A DNA stretch of 64,000 nucleotides from NCBI GenBank assembly GCA_024760905.1, contig CM045737.1, positions 10,064,726 to 10,128,725 on the forward strand, read 5' to 3'. Below the pieces are notes generated by a model. It saw only the letters and a program-made list of their open reading frames with translations, made no database searches and had not been told where the DNA came from. Of this stretch, positions 34,945-60,298 are shown one piece after another. Positions within the stretch are counted from its first letter, which is position 1; every line of letters starts with the position of its first letter. The position numbers and the translations under genes are program-made. The stretch is from Plotosus lineatus. Lineage: Eukaryota > Chordata > Actinopteri > Siluriformes > Plotosidae.

Positions 34945-35339
34945 CATTGCATAATACACATAGTTTAGATAGAAAGCAGAAAGGAGTGTGTAATTTGCAG
35001 CTCTTGTGCATTTGTGTATCGAGTACATGTGTGTTTATTATATTAATGCATTCGCCTGCACATTATGACACAATGTACTGAACATGATTTCACTGTCTTT
35101 ATCATCTATCAAATCAAACACATCCAGGAGTTATTTGATTGTGAGGGGTGTGACACCATAAATTATGAATCACATGACCCCTTTGGTGGAAGCGTGAGAG
35201 ATGACGGGAGGGATGTTGCAAATATAATTGAGAATAATTTCCAATATTTCAAACGAACACTTCACGTTCACAAATAGTTTTTTTTTTTTTTTTCTATGCA
35301 CTGCCCCCAGTGGACAGTTTTAATAAATCATCCCCTTGA
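34541..35339. other. Unique intron sequence
   Basis: It contains a (TG)n array at 34899-34943 and a 70-codon frame at 35065-35277 with no recognisable family. Confidence 0.45.
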
Positions 35340-35668
35340 TGTAATTTGCCGAACTGCTTCCACCTCCGAAGGTCACAGGGATGTGGAGCTTATCTCAACC
35401 GACTAGAGCTGGATGGAAGTCCGGATCAGCTCACCACTCGCTTGCAGGGCCAACAGCGACTCACTCATAGCGAGGGGCGATTTGAATTAGCCGGTTAACC
35501 TAACGTGTGTGTCTTTGCACTGTAGGAGGAAACCGGAGTACCCGGAGGAAGCCCACTGTAGTGTTGGGAGATCACGCCAACAGCCACGCCCGGGATTTGT
35601 ACCCCGTACCTTATTGCTGTGAGGCGGACATTCTTACCTTCTAACTATTATGGCACCGTGGCGCCGCA
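35340..35668 (-). mobile_element. SINE-B copy
   Basis: GAGGAAACCGGAGTACCCGG and TTGCTGTGAGGCGGACATTC are SINE-B blocks read inverted; the head GGCGCCACGGTGCCATAATA is at the right. Confidence 0.7.
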
Positions 35669-35997
35669 CTTCCCCTTCATATCTGTGTCTAATCCTGTGA
35701 TTTATTGTAAGTGTGTGGTGGTTTTGAGTAAATTCAACATCTGCCCTTTACACGTACACAGGGATTGAGAAGCATCATTGTTTTGAATATCCCGGCGCTG
35801 CTGGATAAACATTAAGCTCCTTTAAAGTGTTCGTTCATCCCCAGCTCGTACATGAACTCCACATTTACAAATGCTAATAAAGTGGGAGGGGGCGGAGCCA
35901 GGGCAGGATACGAGTCGGAACAGGATGATTGTAGGTGTGTGGATGTGTAAGGTAGGCGTGGTTATTTGGAGCACATTAACGTTCTTTTTTGATGTAG

Positions 35998-36071
35998 GAT
36001 TTCATGATGTGGAGCCGTACCGCTGGGTCAGCTCCGCCAGCCTGGGGGATTTGAGCCAGTCGATGATGTAA
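35998..36071 (+). other. Candidate alternative terminal exon of RALGPS2
   Basis: An acceptor-like GTTCTTTTTTGATGTAG precedes an unusually GC-rich-third-position stretch. In the phase required after exon 29436-29562 it reads Gly then FHDVEPYRWVSSASLGDLSQ, SMM and stop TAA at 36069-36071. The opposite strand is also open (36091-36002, MFEFKLVYIIDWLKSPRLAE), so the direction of coding, if any, is uncertain. I recognise neither sequence. Confidence 0.25.
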
Positions 36072-36215
36072 ACCAGTTTGAACTCAAACATTTCTGATTT
36101 GTATGAAACGAATTAACACCAGAATTTTATCAACATTGCAGTGATATTTAGTTTACAGATTGAATGTATATCCAAGTGCGCAGAGGGATGGAATGGGACG
36201 GACAATTAGAGAGAG

Positions 36216-36563
<348 letters not shown>

Positions 36564-36636
36564 AGAGTGGAATCTGATCTGCCGGGTAAGAAGAGTTCAC
36601 TCCATCATTACTTGAGTGCAGAAGATGCTGTCAGAT

Positions 36637-36659
36637 ACACACACACACACACACACACA

Positions 36660-36708
<49 letters not shown>

Positions 36709-36808
36709 TCACTCACCCAATCTCTCTCCCCCTCTCTCTCACACACTCACTCACTCACTCACTCTCTCTTACACACACACACACACTCTCTCTCTCTCTC
36801 TCATACAC

Positions 36809-36842
<34 letters not shown>

Positions 36843-36961
36843 TCACTCACACACTCACTCTCCCCTCTCTCTCACACACTCACTCACTCACTCTCTTACA
36901 CACACACACTCTCTCTCTCTCACACACACAAACACTCACTCACTCTCCTCTCTCTCACACA

Positions 36962-37043
<82 letters not shown>

Positions 37044-37109
37044 CTCTCTCTCTCTCTCACACACAAACACTCGCACTCTCCCCTCTCTCTCACACACATT
37101 CTCTCTCTG

Positions 37110-37148
<39 letters not shown>

Positions 37149-37244
37149 CTCTCTCACACACACACACACAAACACACATATTCTCTCTCTTGCTCTCTCT
37201 CTCTCACACAAATACTCACTCACTCACTCACTCTCCCCCTCTCT

Positions 37245-37299
<55 letters not shown>

Positions 37300-37386
37300 T
37301 CACTCTCTCTTACACACACACACACACACTCTCTCTCTCACATACACACAAACACTCACTCTCTCTCTCTCACACACACACACATA

Positions 37387-37431
<45 letters not shown>

Positions 37432-37502
37432 ACACACACAAACACTCACTCACTCTCCCCCTCTCTCTCACACACATTCTCTCTCTCTCTCTTACACACA
37501 CA

Positions 37503-37537
<35 letters not shown>

Positions 37538-37593
37538 ACACACACAAACACTCACTCACTCTCCCCCTCTCTCTCACACACATTCTCTCTCTG

Positions 37594-37654
<61 letters not shown>

Positions 37655-37756
37655 ATCACTCACTCACTCACTCACTCACTCTCACCCTCTCTCTCACACA
37701 AGCACACACTCAATCTCTCTCTTTTTCTCTTTCTCGCTCTCTCACACACACACAGC
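36637..37756. repeat. 1.1-kb CA/CT compound array
   Basis: Alternating (CA)n and (CT)n blocks with CTCACTCACTC and ACACAAACACTCACT spacers; blocks such as CTCTCCCCCTCTCTCTCACA recur several times. Confidence 0.95.
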
Positions 37757-38224
37757 CTGAATCTCAGCTCAATTTGTTCCACTTTTATCTTCAACATGCA
37801 CAATCTAATAACACAAGTGTGATCTTTTCCAATTTTCAGTCTCTCACCTCCACATCATATTCTAATGAATTGTAATGCTCCCTGTGATGGAGTGGAAACG
37901 ACATAGAACATGTGTAGGAAGGGAAGTTTCCTAAAGGTGGCGCTCCTGATGGATGTTGATAGATCTATTGATGGATGTCTGAGGTTGGTGTTGAAAGAGA
38001 AGCGCATCCCCTTTAATTAGTGTGTAAATGAATAAATAAATCTCCCGTTGCGTTTCCCAGATTCATTTTGGAGTGAAAGGGGAAAGATTTCACTCCGAGT
38101 TTTCTGCCCATTGCCTTTCAGTTCATTCACACTTTCATTTGTATCACCCGTCTGTTAGTTGGTTATCATTGGACAGGTTTGTGTTCTGTGTGGGGTAAAA
38201 AGAGACATGCGGACCGCTGCGCCA
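37757..38224. other. Unique intron sequence
   Basis: No gene or repeat recognised. Confidence 0.5.
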
Positions 38225-38468
38225 CCATCAGCACGCTAGCACACGTACAGCCGTTCGTACTCTCACTCACGCCTAGGGTCCATTTAGAAAAGCTCAAGTA
38301 CAAGGTTTTGGACCACGGGAGGAAACCGGACTCCCCAGAGGACATCGACACAAGCATGAGGAAACCATATAAACTCCACACAGTGAGACCCCCGCCGAGC
38401 CCCGGACTCAAACCCAGGACCTCCTTGCTGTGAGCCGGCTGTGCTAATCACTACCTCATTGTGCCACC
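38225..38468 (-). mobile_element. SINE-B copy, head half
   Basis: GGGAGGAAACCGGACTCCCC, AACTCCACACAGTGAGA, CTCAAACCCAGGACCT and CTTGCTGTGAGCCGGCTGTG are SINE-B blocks read inverted. Confidence 0.7.
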
Positions 38469-38827
38469 TGCATGCTCATTTCAACAGAAACAAAGCATTT
38501 GTTAGGTTGCCTGGATAAAGTTTCCATTACTCTACTTGATTCATCATGTTTTATTTCCTATTACATAATTTCTGGGAAAGTAGGAGGAGCTTTCGGCACA
38601 GTTTTTGTGAATGTCATCATGTGTCACTGGTTACACTAATGAGGGTACCAGTGGGCGGGGCAAGGTATATTCTGAAAAGGCATTAAAGAATGCTTTAGAT
38701 GTGTGTGCGCGTTTAGGCCACATCTGGACCTGGAACATAATCAAATCTTTAGACGAAAGACAGTCATGACTGGGTCCCTGCATGTTTTATTGCTTTTCTT
38801 TTCTTCCTCCCTTCCTGTGTGGATGCG

Positions 38828-38911
38828 TCTGTGAGTGAGTGAGTGAGAGAGTGTTTGTGAGTGACAGAGAGAGAGAGAGAGTGTTTGTGAGTGTGTTCTA
38901 GTGAGAGAGCC

Positions 38912-38968
<57 letters not shown>

Positions 38969-38991
38969 TTAAATGTGTTCTTGTGGGTGAG

Positions 38992-39024
<33 letters not shown>

Positions 39025-39076
39025 AGTGTGAGAGAGAGAAAGAGGAATTAAATGTGTTCTTGTGGGTGAGAGGTGT

Positions 39077-39133
<57 letters not shown>

Positions 39134-39280
39134 TGAGTGAGAGAGGGAGAATATGTGTGTGTTTCAGAGAGTGAGTTTGGAAGAGAAAGAGAGTGTGTGT
39201 TTGTGTGTGTTTGAGTTTGAGGGAGAGACAGTGTGTTTGAGAGAGAGAGAGAGAGAGAGAGTGTGCAGGTATGTGTTTGA

Positions 39281-39327
<47 letters not shown>

Positions 39328-39372
39328 GAATTAAATGTGTTCTTGTGGGTGAGAGGAGTGTGTGGGTGAGAG

Positions 39373-39405
<33 letters not shown>

Positions 39406-39512
39406 TGTGAGAGAGAGAAAGAGAGGAATTAAATGTGTTCTTGTGGGTGAGAGGTGTGTGTGTGTGTGTGTGAGAGAGAAAGAGAGGAATTAAATGTGTT
39501 CTTGTGGCTGAG

Positions 39513-39553
<41 letters not shown>

Positions 39554-39688
39554 TGAGTGAGAGAGGGAGAATATGTGTGTGTTTCAGAGAGTGAGTTTGG
39601 AAGAGAAAGAGAGTGTGTGTTTGTGTGTGTTTGAGTTTGAGGGAGAGACAGTGTGTTTGAGAGAGAGAGTGTGCAGGTATGTGTTTGA

Positions 39689-39750
<62 letters not shown>
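38828..39750. repeat. GT/GA array with higher-order repeat
   Basis: GGAATTAAATGTGTTCTTGT recurs at about 38965, 39045, 39326, 39425 and 39486, and a block of about 160 bases (GAGAGAGGGAGAATATGTGT to GTGCAGGTATGTGTTTGAAA) occurs at 39130-39290 and 39550-39690. Confidence 0.9.
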
Positions 39751-39752
<2 letters not shown>

Positions 39753-40124
39753 CCTTGCTGTGAGAGCAGATCGAGGATATTCTGAAGGATGGCCCCGCTG
39801 AGGCGCTGGTAAACAGGGAGTCGTAATTTCAGCCAAAACCACTTTTGTGAAAATGAAACTGAAGCGGTTTATATGGAAGGAATGTTCTGCAGTGTTCTCT
39901 TCATCTCCCTCCGCAGCACGCGTACACTCTCTCACCTTTTGATCCTGTTATCCAGAGCATGAAGGTAGAAATGTTTTTCACTGTCTGGGTCTCTGTGCGT
40001 CTCTCCCCTCACCCGTCTGCATAGTTTTAACCCCAAACCTCTCCCTGCTGCCGGTTCTGATTGCCCCGTCTGCTTCCTTTATCAGATCACATGGTGTCTT
40101 TATCACCACATCCTTCATGTGATA

Positions 40125-40481
40125 CTTGAATTACATCGTATCCGATTCCCACCCATCAGGTATTGCCTTCCCTATCACATGACCTCCTTGATCGGTGGTG
40201 GTGGATGGACGCATGCACACGCCGCCTTCCGTGACATGTACTGCTGTCCACTCATCCTTTTCGACCTGCTGCGCATATGTATTTTAGGAGCAGTCTAACA
40301 CGCTCGGAGGGAACGTGCTATCCGCCCCCTTGTGTGAATGAGCTTACAGAGGCCTGTGATTTTTCTGCCTATCATTGTGAGTGACAGGCAAGTGAGCATA
40401 TAACATCCCTCATTCCCGCGCGAGCTCAGCCAATTAGCTCACCTGAATCCTGGTCGCGGACTTCAGTGGCATACAGCTGCA

Positions 40482-40485
<4 letters not shown>
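40125..40485. repeat. Unclassified interspersed repeat, copy 2
   Basis: See 11105-11460. A still more diverged copy may lie at about 56210-56320. Confidence 0.65.
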
Positions 40486-40519
<34 letters not shown>

Positions 40520-40520
<1 letters not shown>

Positions 40521-40992
40521 TGCTGCTGTTGTATTTTCTGATGCAGAGACATGTGGAATAAATATTTAATGAAAGATCCATTCACTAACAACCTGAAATG
40601 TTTTTGTACGAGTTTACTACAAAAGGGTCTGGCGTAAGTTTGGGTGAGGTGGATTCATGCATTGCGGTGTTGTACATCGGTTGTGGACTGTGTGGGTGTG
40701 TTTGGGCTGATGGTCATGTCTGTAATTCGAGCTGCGTGTTGTTTACACAAACGTGATACCGTTGGTACAAGATAAAAAAATGGTGGTTATGATATTCCTT
40801 TGATGATGCATGTAATACGTCAGCACTCAACCTGGCACGCTTTATAAAAGTATAATGCATGGGTTTAAAATGGCCAATCACATGACTGTTGTAAGAAAGC
40901 TGTACAATTATGAGCACATCACATGACCCAGGTTAGGTGTAACTTGGGTTTGGGCTGACTCGCTGGTTTGATTCCTGAACCAGAAGGAGGAG

Positions 40993-41033
<41 letters not shown>

Positions 41034-41349
41034 TGTGTGTGTGTTAGTGAGCTGCACCTTTCCTTCCTTCACCTTCATGGTTTAAGGGCCCTGGATCAAG
41101 GCGCCCAACCCGAACTGCTCTCCAGACACTGCAGTGTGTTTCAGCCCACTGCTTTGTGTGTGTGTGTGTGCGTGCGCGCACTTTGGGTGGTTATACAAAG
41201 AGATAAGTTTACCTTGCGGGATTAATACAGTATATTAGAATGTCTTTCTGAACCCATTTGGTTACTCCTGTACACGAGTGTTAGTGACCCCTGCACCGGG
41301 TGTGTTTATAGTAAACATCATTGTTTTATTTTTCATTCATTCATTCATT
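40520..41349. other. Unique intron sequence with a GT array
   Basis: (GT)n at 40995-41044; otherwise nothing recognised. Confidence 0.45.
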
Positions 41350-41688
41350 TTCTGAACCGCTTAATCCCAATTAATAAATATCCCAATGGAGGCTGGCGCC
41401 CATCTCAGCCAACTCTGGGTGAGGGAAGAGTACACCGTGGACATCTCGCCAGGCCGATGCAGGGCAGAATCACGCTGGTCGCTATGCAGCTCCTCTTGTC
41501 GAAAGTCAACAATTGTTCTTTTACATGAATCTCGTACCATAGACAACGAGAGACATGGCCGGCCTTTCATGACCCAGTTAGCTGCAATGGGGGGTAGGGG
41601 GTCAGTGACGATCTGTTGAGAGTGGAACTCGAACCCCCAACCTTAGGATCAGCGATCCAGTGCCTTTACCACCAGACCACCACTGCCC
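41350..41688 (-). mobile_element. SINE-A (41456-41688) abutting a SINE-B fragment (41350-41455)
   Basis: The - strand head GGGCAGTGGTGGTCTGGTGG with the B box GGGTTCGAGTTCC begins at 41688 and runs to about 41456. The adjoining CTGAACCGCTTAATCCCAAT and CATCTCAGCCAACTCTGGGT blocks are a SINE-B tail. Confidence 0.75.
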
Positions 41689-42978
41689 TTCTTTTATTTT
41701 TCTTGAATTCTTTTTGATTTTTCGATTCATTCAGACTTGATTTCAGACTTTTGCTTGTCCTCTGGATCGGTGTTGACTGCCAAGTTATTGTGCATGAGCT
41801 TCCTGTGGTTTTATTGTTGTTGTTGTTTTTTAATTGTTGTAAACAGACATGGAACACAAAGAAGATGTAAAACGGGTGAATAAGACACAACGGCTTGAGC
41901 TGAGGAGATTTTGCTTCGTGTTCATCCAAAATAAACTGATGATGGAAAATAAAACACACAGGCTTCACCAGTGAATGGGCAACTGTCAGGGTTTTGACGA
42001 GCACCCCTGGACACGATTTCACATGTGTTGGTGCTGCTCCTTGCTGCCGGCCCGCGCTATTGTTGAGTGCATCGCACACTTTTGGTGAAAGAGAATAAAA
42101 TCAGGGATCTTCCCTGTGAGTCAGATCTGGTCAGAAATGTAGTGGGTTCTTCCCTGGACCAGGATTTAACCTCCCCAGCAAGTTTCATAGAAACCAGGTC
42201 GGTAAGTTTTGCACAATGAGATGTACCGACAAACTGCGAGTGAAACTGCAACTGTAAATGTCTGTTCCAGATGATACGGTAAACAAAAATAGAAATCTGA
42301 ATGTGTTTGGGTTCTGAGCTGGCGGCCTGCATCAGTGTGTTTACGCAGTATCAGTGCTGTACACGTTTATTTGATTCCACTGTATTTTTATGTACATACA
42401 AGCTGTACTGAAGCACAATCAATACACACATGGGGATGAATGTGTGGATGGAAAAAGTGCAACATACATCATAAACAGGCATAAATAACAACTTTTTGTA
42501 ACTATTATAAATAACTACTGATAAATAACAGATGCAGGGCGGTTCTGTATCTGGGTTCTTCCAAAAAAAACAAATAAGGCAATCATACAAACCTAAAGGA
42601 TATGTACAGACCAATACACATCAAAGCTGACTGAGCTCTCCGCCCAGACGTGTTCCAGTCCTTGTAGTGCACAGAGTGGAAAAAATAAGCAGGGGGAGAT
42701 GAAAGTATTTATGAACTGAAATGTATACAGTACGGTTTTCGTGGCTAGTTTTAGCATCAGGATGAAAAGGTAAAAAAATAAAGCAAAAAGAAAGAAATGA
42801 GATTGCGATCATGAAAGCACAGACCAGAATCAGGAGGAGTGTGACCTCATTCTCACACTGACCGTAGATAGACCTTTTCCAGCCCTCCTTCATCCCAGTG
42901 TTGCTCCTCTTATGCGTTTTGATGCCCGGGAATCTTCCCATAACAACGAGCCCTACAAGGTCTGTGCTGTCCCTGGTA

Positions 42979-43946
42979 CAGTGGTACCTCTCCTTACGAT
43001 AGTCCCAGAAAATGAAAAATCCAGTCTACGATAAACATTTTCATAATTTTTTTTGTCTCTGCATACGAAAAAAGTTCTCCTTACAAAATGTGCCAAACGT
43101 GCTATTCAAGCAATGCACGAGTTGCTCTCCCATTGGCTATGACGCAGCTCCCTCCCATTGGCTATCTCCCAACATCCCGCCCTGCTGGCCTTCCATTGGC
43201 TAGGAGGGATAACGCAGCTCCCTCCCATTGGCTATCTCCCAACACCCCGCCCCGCTGGCCTTCCATTGGCTAGAAGGGATGACGCAGCTTCCTCCCATTG
43301 GCTATCTCCCAACATCCCGCCCCGCTGGCCTTCCATTGGCTAGGAGGGATGACGCAGCTCCCTCCCATTGGCTATCTCCCAACATCCCGCCCTGCTGGCC
43401 TTCCATTGGCTAGGAGGGATAACACAGCTCCCTCCCATTGGCTATCTCCCAACATCCCGCCCCGCTGGCCTTCCATTGGCGAGAAGGGATGACGCAGCTC
43501 CCTCCCATTGGCTATCTCCCAACATCCCGCCCCGCTGGCCTTCCATTGGCTAGGAGGGATGACGCAGCTCCCTCCCATTGGCTATCTCCCAACATCCCGC
43601 CCCGCTGGCCTTCCATTGGCTAGGAGGGATGACGCAGCTCCCTTGAGCAGCAGCTTGTTTCATGAGTTTTTTGAGTTGTGCTCATTGCAACTTTATTTTT
43701 TGGCTCAATCTTTTAACCTTGCATAAACATTTGTAAGATTATAACTCCGCTAAGAAGACCTGGTCAACACGAAGTAAGTTTTTACTTAAGTAAGCGAAGT
43801 AAGATTTTATAATTTTTAAAGGGTAGTATTGGGAGCCTTGGATTGAATCACGCGTTTTACATGTAAAATGCGGTTCTACTTACGAAAAATCCAGGTTACG
43901 AAAAAGGCTTTGGAACGGATTAATTTCGTAAGGTGAGGTACCACTG
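42979..43946. mobile_element. T1 element with expanded 70-bp CCAAT minisatellite
   Basis: CAGTGGTACCTCTCCTTACG and CGTAAGGTGAGGTACCACTG are inverted ends with TA flanks. It lies 93 bases beyond the ANGPTL1 stop codon. Confidence 0.9.
43129..43645. repeat. 70-bp minisatellite, about 7 units
   Basis: Each unit contains CTCCCATTGGCTATCTCCCA, ACATCCCGCCCCGCTGGCC, TTCCATTGGCTAGGAGGGAT and GACGCAGC. Units are nearly identical, with a few substitutions, which suggests recent expansion. Two inverted CCAAT boxes (ATTGG) occur per unit. Confidence 0.95.
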
Positions 43947-44038
43947 TACTGCCAAAATTAAAGAGTGTTTCTAAACACATTTTTGTTACTGAATACACGT
44001 GTTATATTGAAAGCGATGACGGCGACGTGGAGCAACCC

Positions 44039-57367
<13,329 letters not shown>

Positions 57368-57483
57368 GGCTGTTGTGCTTTGCTCCGTGTCCACCACCTC
57401 TTCTTTATTGTTGATGTTGTTGTTGTTCTGGACTTCTCTCCTCAGTTTGCCTCTGCACAGACCAGAGGAATGTAGCGATTCAC
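57368..57483 (-). other. angptl1: 5'UTR part of the ANGPTL1 start exon
   Basis: The acceptor TTCCTTGCTTTAG ends at 57484, so transcript sequence begins at 57483 and 116 untranslated bases precede the ATG. This implies at least one further noncoding exon upstream (higher coordinates) that I cannot place. The leader holds an (AAC)n-like stretch and no upstream ATG. Confidence 0.7.
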
Positions 57484-58368
57484 CTAAAGCAAGGAACACA
57501 ACAATCACTATGCAGCAGTTCACATTTTAGCAGTTCAACAAACAAAATCTTTTTGGTGCATTTCTTACTATCCCGCCGCAAACCCTCCTCTCATGAAGAT
57601 CATGTTCTGCTTCTTCAGCAGCCATCCCTCTGACTGAAGATTTGTAAACGGTCGTCACAGGCTTTGATTGGCTGATTGAGTTTGGAAATGTGTTTCTGGT
57701 TCTGAAGTAATGTGTTATCAGTTCCGCAGACGTCTCCTATTGCTTGCTCTTGGCCAATCCCCAAGAGATTAGTGCCTCGTGCCTCTGCTTTTCAAAACTG
57801 TAACCCTTTATTTTTATTCTTTAGCCACTTTCAGTCAACCAGAATCTTGATTCATTCCACGGCCCTGACGTGATTGGACGAGACCTGCATGCATTCGTCG
57901 CACCACTATCTCCAATTACATTCACCATCACATATCCCACAGTCTTCTTTTCCTTCCTGCCAAGTTCTGCTTTTTATCAATTCCAGACTTACTCATTCAG
58001 GTGCCTCAGTCTATACACACACATTTTTTTCAACCACCTTGTTCATCTTCATCGGTAAAGGCCACGACAATATACTGAATTACCCCATTAAAAGAAACAG
58101 CCAGTAATGGGACAGTTCTGATTCCCGTATTTGTTCCTGCCTCTGATGCCCTGGTGATTTCTATTTTCGAGCTATTAAAGGGAATTCTGTCCTGCAGCTT
58201 TGAAAAAAGTGTAGGTTTAAAAAAAAAACAAAAAAAAAAACGTCCTCATAAAAGTTAAAAAAGACTTGGTGTTCTTCCGTACTTTCCATCCCTTTGGGAT
58301 CTTTATCTCTCTCTTGCTCTTCCTCATGTACACCTTGATCTGTCTGTCTCCATCGGTTTGTTTTTATA
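57484..58368. other. Region upstream of the ANGPTL1 start exon
   Basis: This is unique sequence with TGATTGGCTGA (about 57668) and TTGGCCAATCC (about 57750), both CCAAT-type motifs. A promoter or first exon could be here, but no TATA box or donor is convincing. Confidence 0.3.
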
Positions 58369-59664
58369 CACGGTGGTGCCTCGACTTGCGAAATTAATCC
58401 GTTCCGAGGGCGAGCTCGTAAGTGGAAACGTTCGTTAGATAAAACAAAAATTCCCAGCTGAAACAATAGAAAACCAATTAATCCATTCCAACCTCCTCCC
58501 AAACTCGTATAACCTGACACAAACACGTATTTTTGACGTGATATATTTAGGAGAAACATGTAACAATAAACATTTCGCAATAATAACACATGCACAGTAA
58601 CATCAATAGTACTGCAATTAACAATAAATAATAAAGAAACAAGTATAAACAATATCAATAAACAATACAGTAATTACGTCTGAACTTAATAGCACTTTAC
58701 ATTAACTTACACTACTTTTTTTATTTTTTACTCATTTATGTATTTATTTTTTTTTTTCTTTGTTTTTTTGGATTTTTTTAAACTGTTTTTTTTTCACTTC
58801 ACTAATTTTGATCACTTGTCTTCTGCTGCTTGGCTGCACTCCATCGTCGTTGATCTCTTTCGATTTGATCCACAATAGGACAAACCTTTTATCTCATCAC
58901 TGAGTCCTGATCTTTCCTCAGATAAAATACGAACCCCCTTTGCTGGTTTAACTCTTCACCATGGCCTTCTGTTTGAGAATTGTACAGATGCTCGATGCAT
59001 TCTTCCCATATTCCTCACACAGACCGGCCATGCCGACTCCTTTTTCATGGTTATCTATGATTTCAAGCTTCCTTTCAAGAGAAATCAATTTTCTGACCGA
59101 CCCATCGTAGAAACACTGGGATATGCACAATGAAAAATAAGATGAAAAAACTCATAAAATTCAAACAACAAAAAATATATATATTAATATAATATATATA
59201 TATTTTTTGTGCGTGTGCAGGCCACTTAATGCCTCTCCTAACATGCTTTTTTAACCTACTGGTGGATCAGCTTTATAAGTGTGATTGACGCATCCTATAC
59301 ACTCGTTGGCAGTGGCGCGCTCACCGTGTTTTCTATGGGGTAGGGAAAAGGCACCGAGCAAATGATATGAAGTGCAGTAAACACTATTTATAGTTGCGTG
59401 CGGGGTGCTGGGGGTAAATGTTTTTTTTTTTTCCTTCCTATGGGGGTATAACAGAAAATAATTGATAGGCACTGCATAAGGCCTTCTCGGAGCGCAGAGG
59501 AATACACACAGAATAAAACACAGCTAATCAACCCGGAAAAGCCATTTCGTAAATAAAAAAAAAAACAAATTGCTCATTGGGTGAGGCAGATTTTTGGTGG
59601 GATTGAAGCTCGTATCATGGAAAATTCGTTATAAGGGACACTCGTGAGTCCAGGTACTGCTGTG
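58369..59664 (-). mobile_element. Tigger-like relic with transposase start
   Basis: CACGGTGGTGCCTCGACTTG begins it, and GTCCAGGTACTGCTG near 59664 may be the degraded other end. On the - strand 59100-58948 reads VRKLISLERKLEIIDNHEKG, LCEEYGKNASSICTILK, the helix-turn-helix of a Tigger transposase. At about 59280-59480 it holds a fragment of the hAT family of 1099-1686. Confidence 0.55.
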
Positions 59665-59822
59665 GATGTATATTTTATGGCAATAGAAAAAAATAGCCCC
59701 TCTTCAAAGAGAGTCACTTTTTTTTGCCTTAAATCTGAAATGAAGAGACACGTTTTTTTTCCCCAGCTGTACGCAATTCAAAAATTCCCGGGTTTTTTTT
59801 GGGTCACCCTGTGTCACACACA

Positions 59823-60180
59823 GGGGCAGTGGTGGTCTAGTGGTATAGGGCGCTGGATCGCTGATCCAAAAGTTGGGGGTTCGAGTCCCACTCTCCACAA
59901 GGTTGTCACTGTCCCCCCCCCCAGTGCAGCTAACTGGGTTATCAAAGGCGGGCCATGTCTCTCACTGTCTATGGTGAGAGACATGTAAAAGAACCATTGC
60001 TGACTTTCGTAAAGAGTAGGCTGCAAAGTCGTCAGCGTGTTTCTGTCCCTTGCTAAAAAGGGTTGTGACAGGAAGGGCATCCGATGTAAAAAAAACCTCT
60101 GCCAAATCAAACGTGCGAATCAGATTATTCGCTGTGGCGACTCTCGAGTGAAAGGGAAAAAGCCGAAAGGAAGACAGACA
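59823..60180 (+). mobile_element. SINE-A, full length
   Basis: GGGGCAGTGGTGGTCTAGTG, GGGGTTCGAGTCCCACT, GTGCAGCTAACTGGGTTATC, GACAGGAAGGGCATCCGATG and the tail TTCGCTGTGGCGACTCTCGA, AAAGCCGAAAGGAAGA are all present. Confidence 0.92.
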
Positions 60181-60181
60181 G

Positions 60182-60183
<2 letters not shown>

Positions 60184-60216
<33 letters not shown>

Positions 60217-60217
60217 A

Positions 60218-60297
<80 letters not shown>
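60184..60297. repeat. (TG)n-(TA)n-(CA)n palindromic array
   Basis: TG (about 30 bases), TA (about 45) and CA (about 28) between the SINE-A tail and a T1 end. Confidence 0.93.

Positions 60298-60298
<1 letters not shown>

Larger units (their letters stand above)
42366..44038 (-). other. Probable ANGPTL1 3'UTR and flank, split by a T1 element
   Basis: From the stop codon downward there are about 90 bases, then the T1 insertion 42979-43946, then unique A/T-rich sequence. A candidate AATAAA on the - strand lies at 42371-42366. I infer that the 3'UTR could run to about 42350 and therefore contain the T1 copy. The GT-rich downstream element is not obvious, so the true cleavage site could be earlier. 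Confidence 0.35.

Noticed and set aside
39917..39964. Possible small exon with a strong acceptor (HAYTLSPFDPVIQSMK)
   Set aside because: It is open only in phase 0, whereas RALGPS2 exon 29436-29562 ends in phase 1; it matches nothing in the family.
43129..43645. Regularly spaced repeats reminiscent of a CRISPR array
   Set aside because: Units are contiguous 70-bp repeats without unique spacers, in a eukaryotic genome.
43012..43726. Overlapping 61-residue frames repeating every 70 bases
   Set aside because: 70 is not a multiple of three, so the frames are produced by the minisatellite period and are not proteins.
57368..57523. Upstream in-frame ATG at 57523 as ANGPTL1 start
   Set aside because: It lies before the acceptor at 57485-57484, and the ATG at 57367 opens a proper signal peptide.
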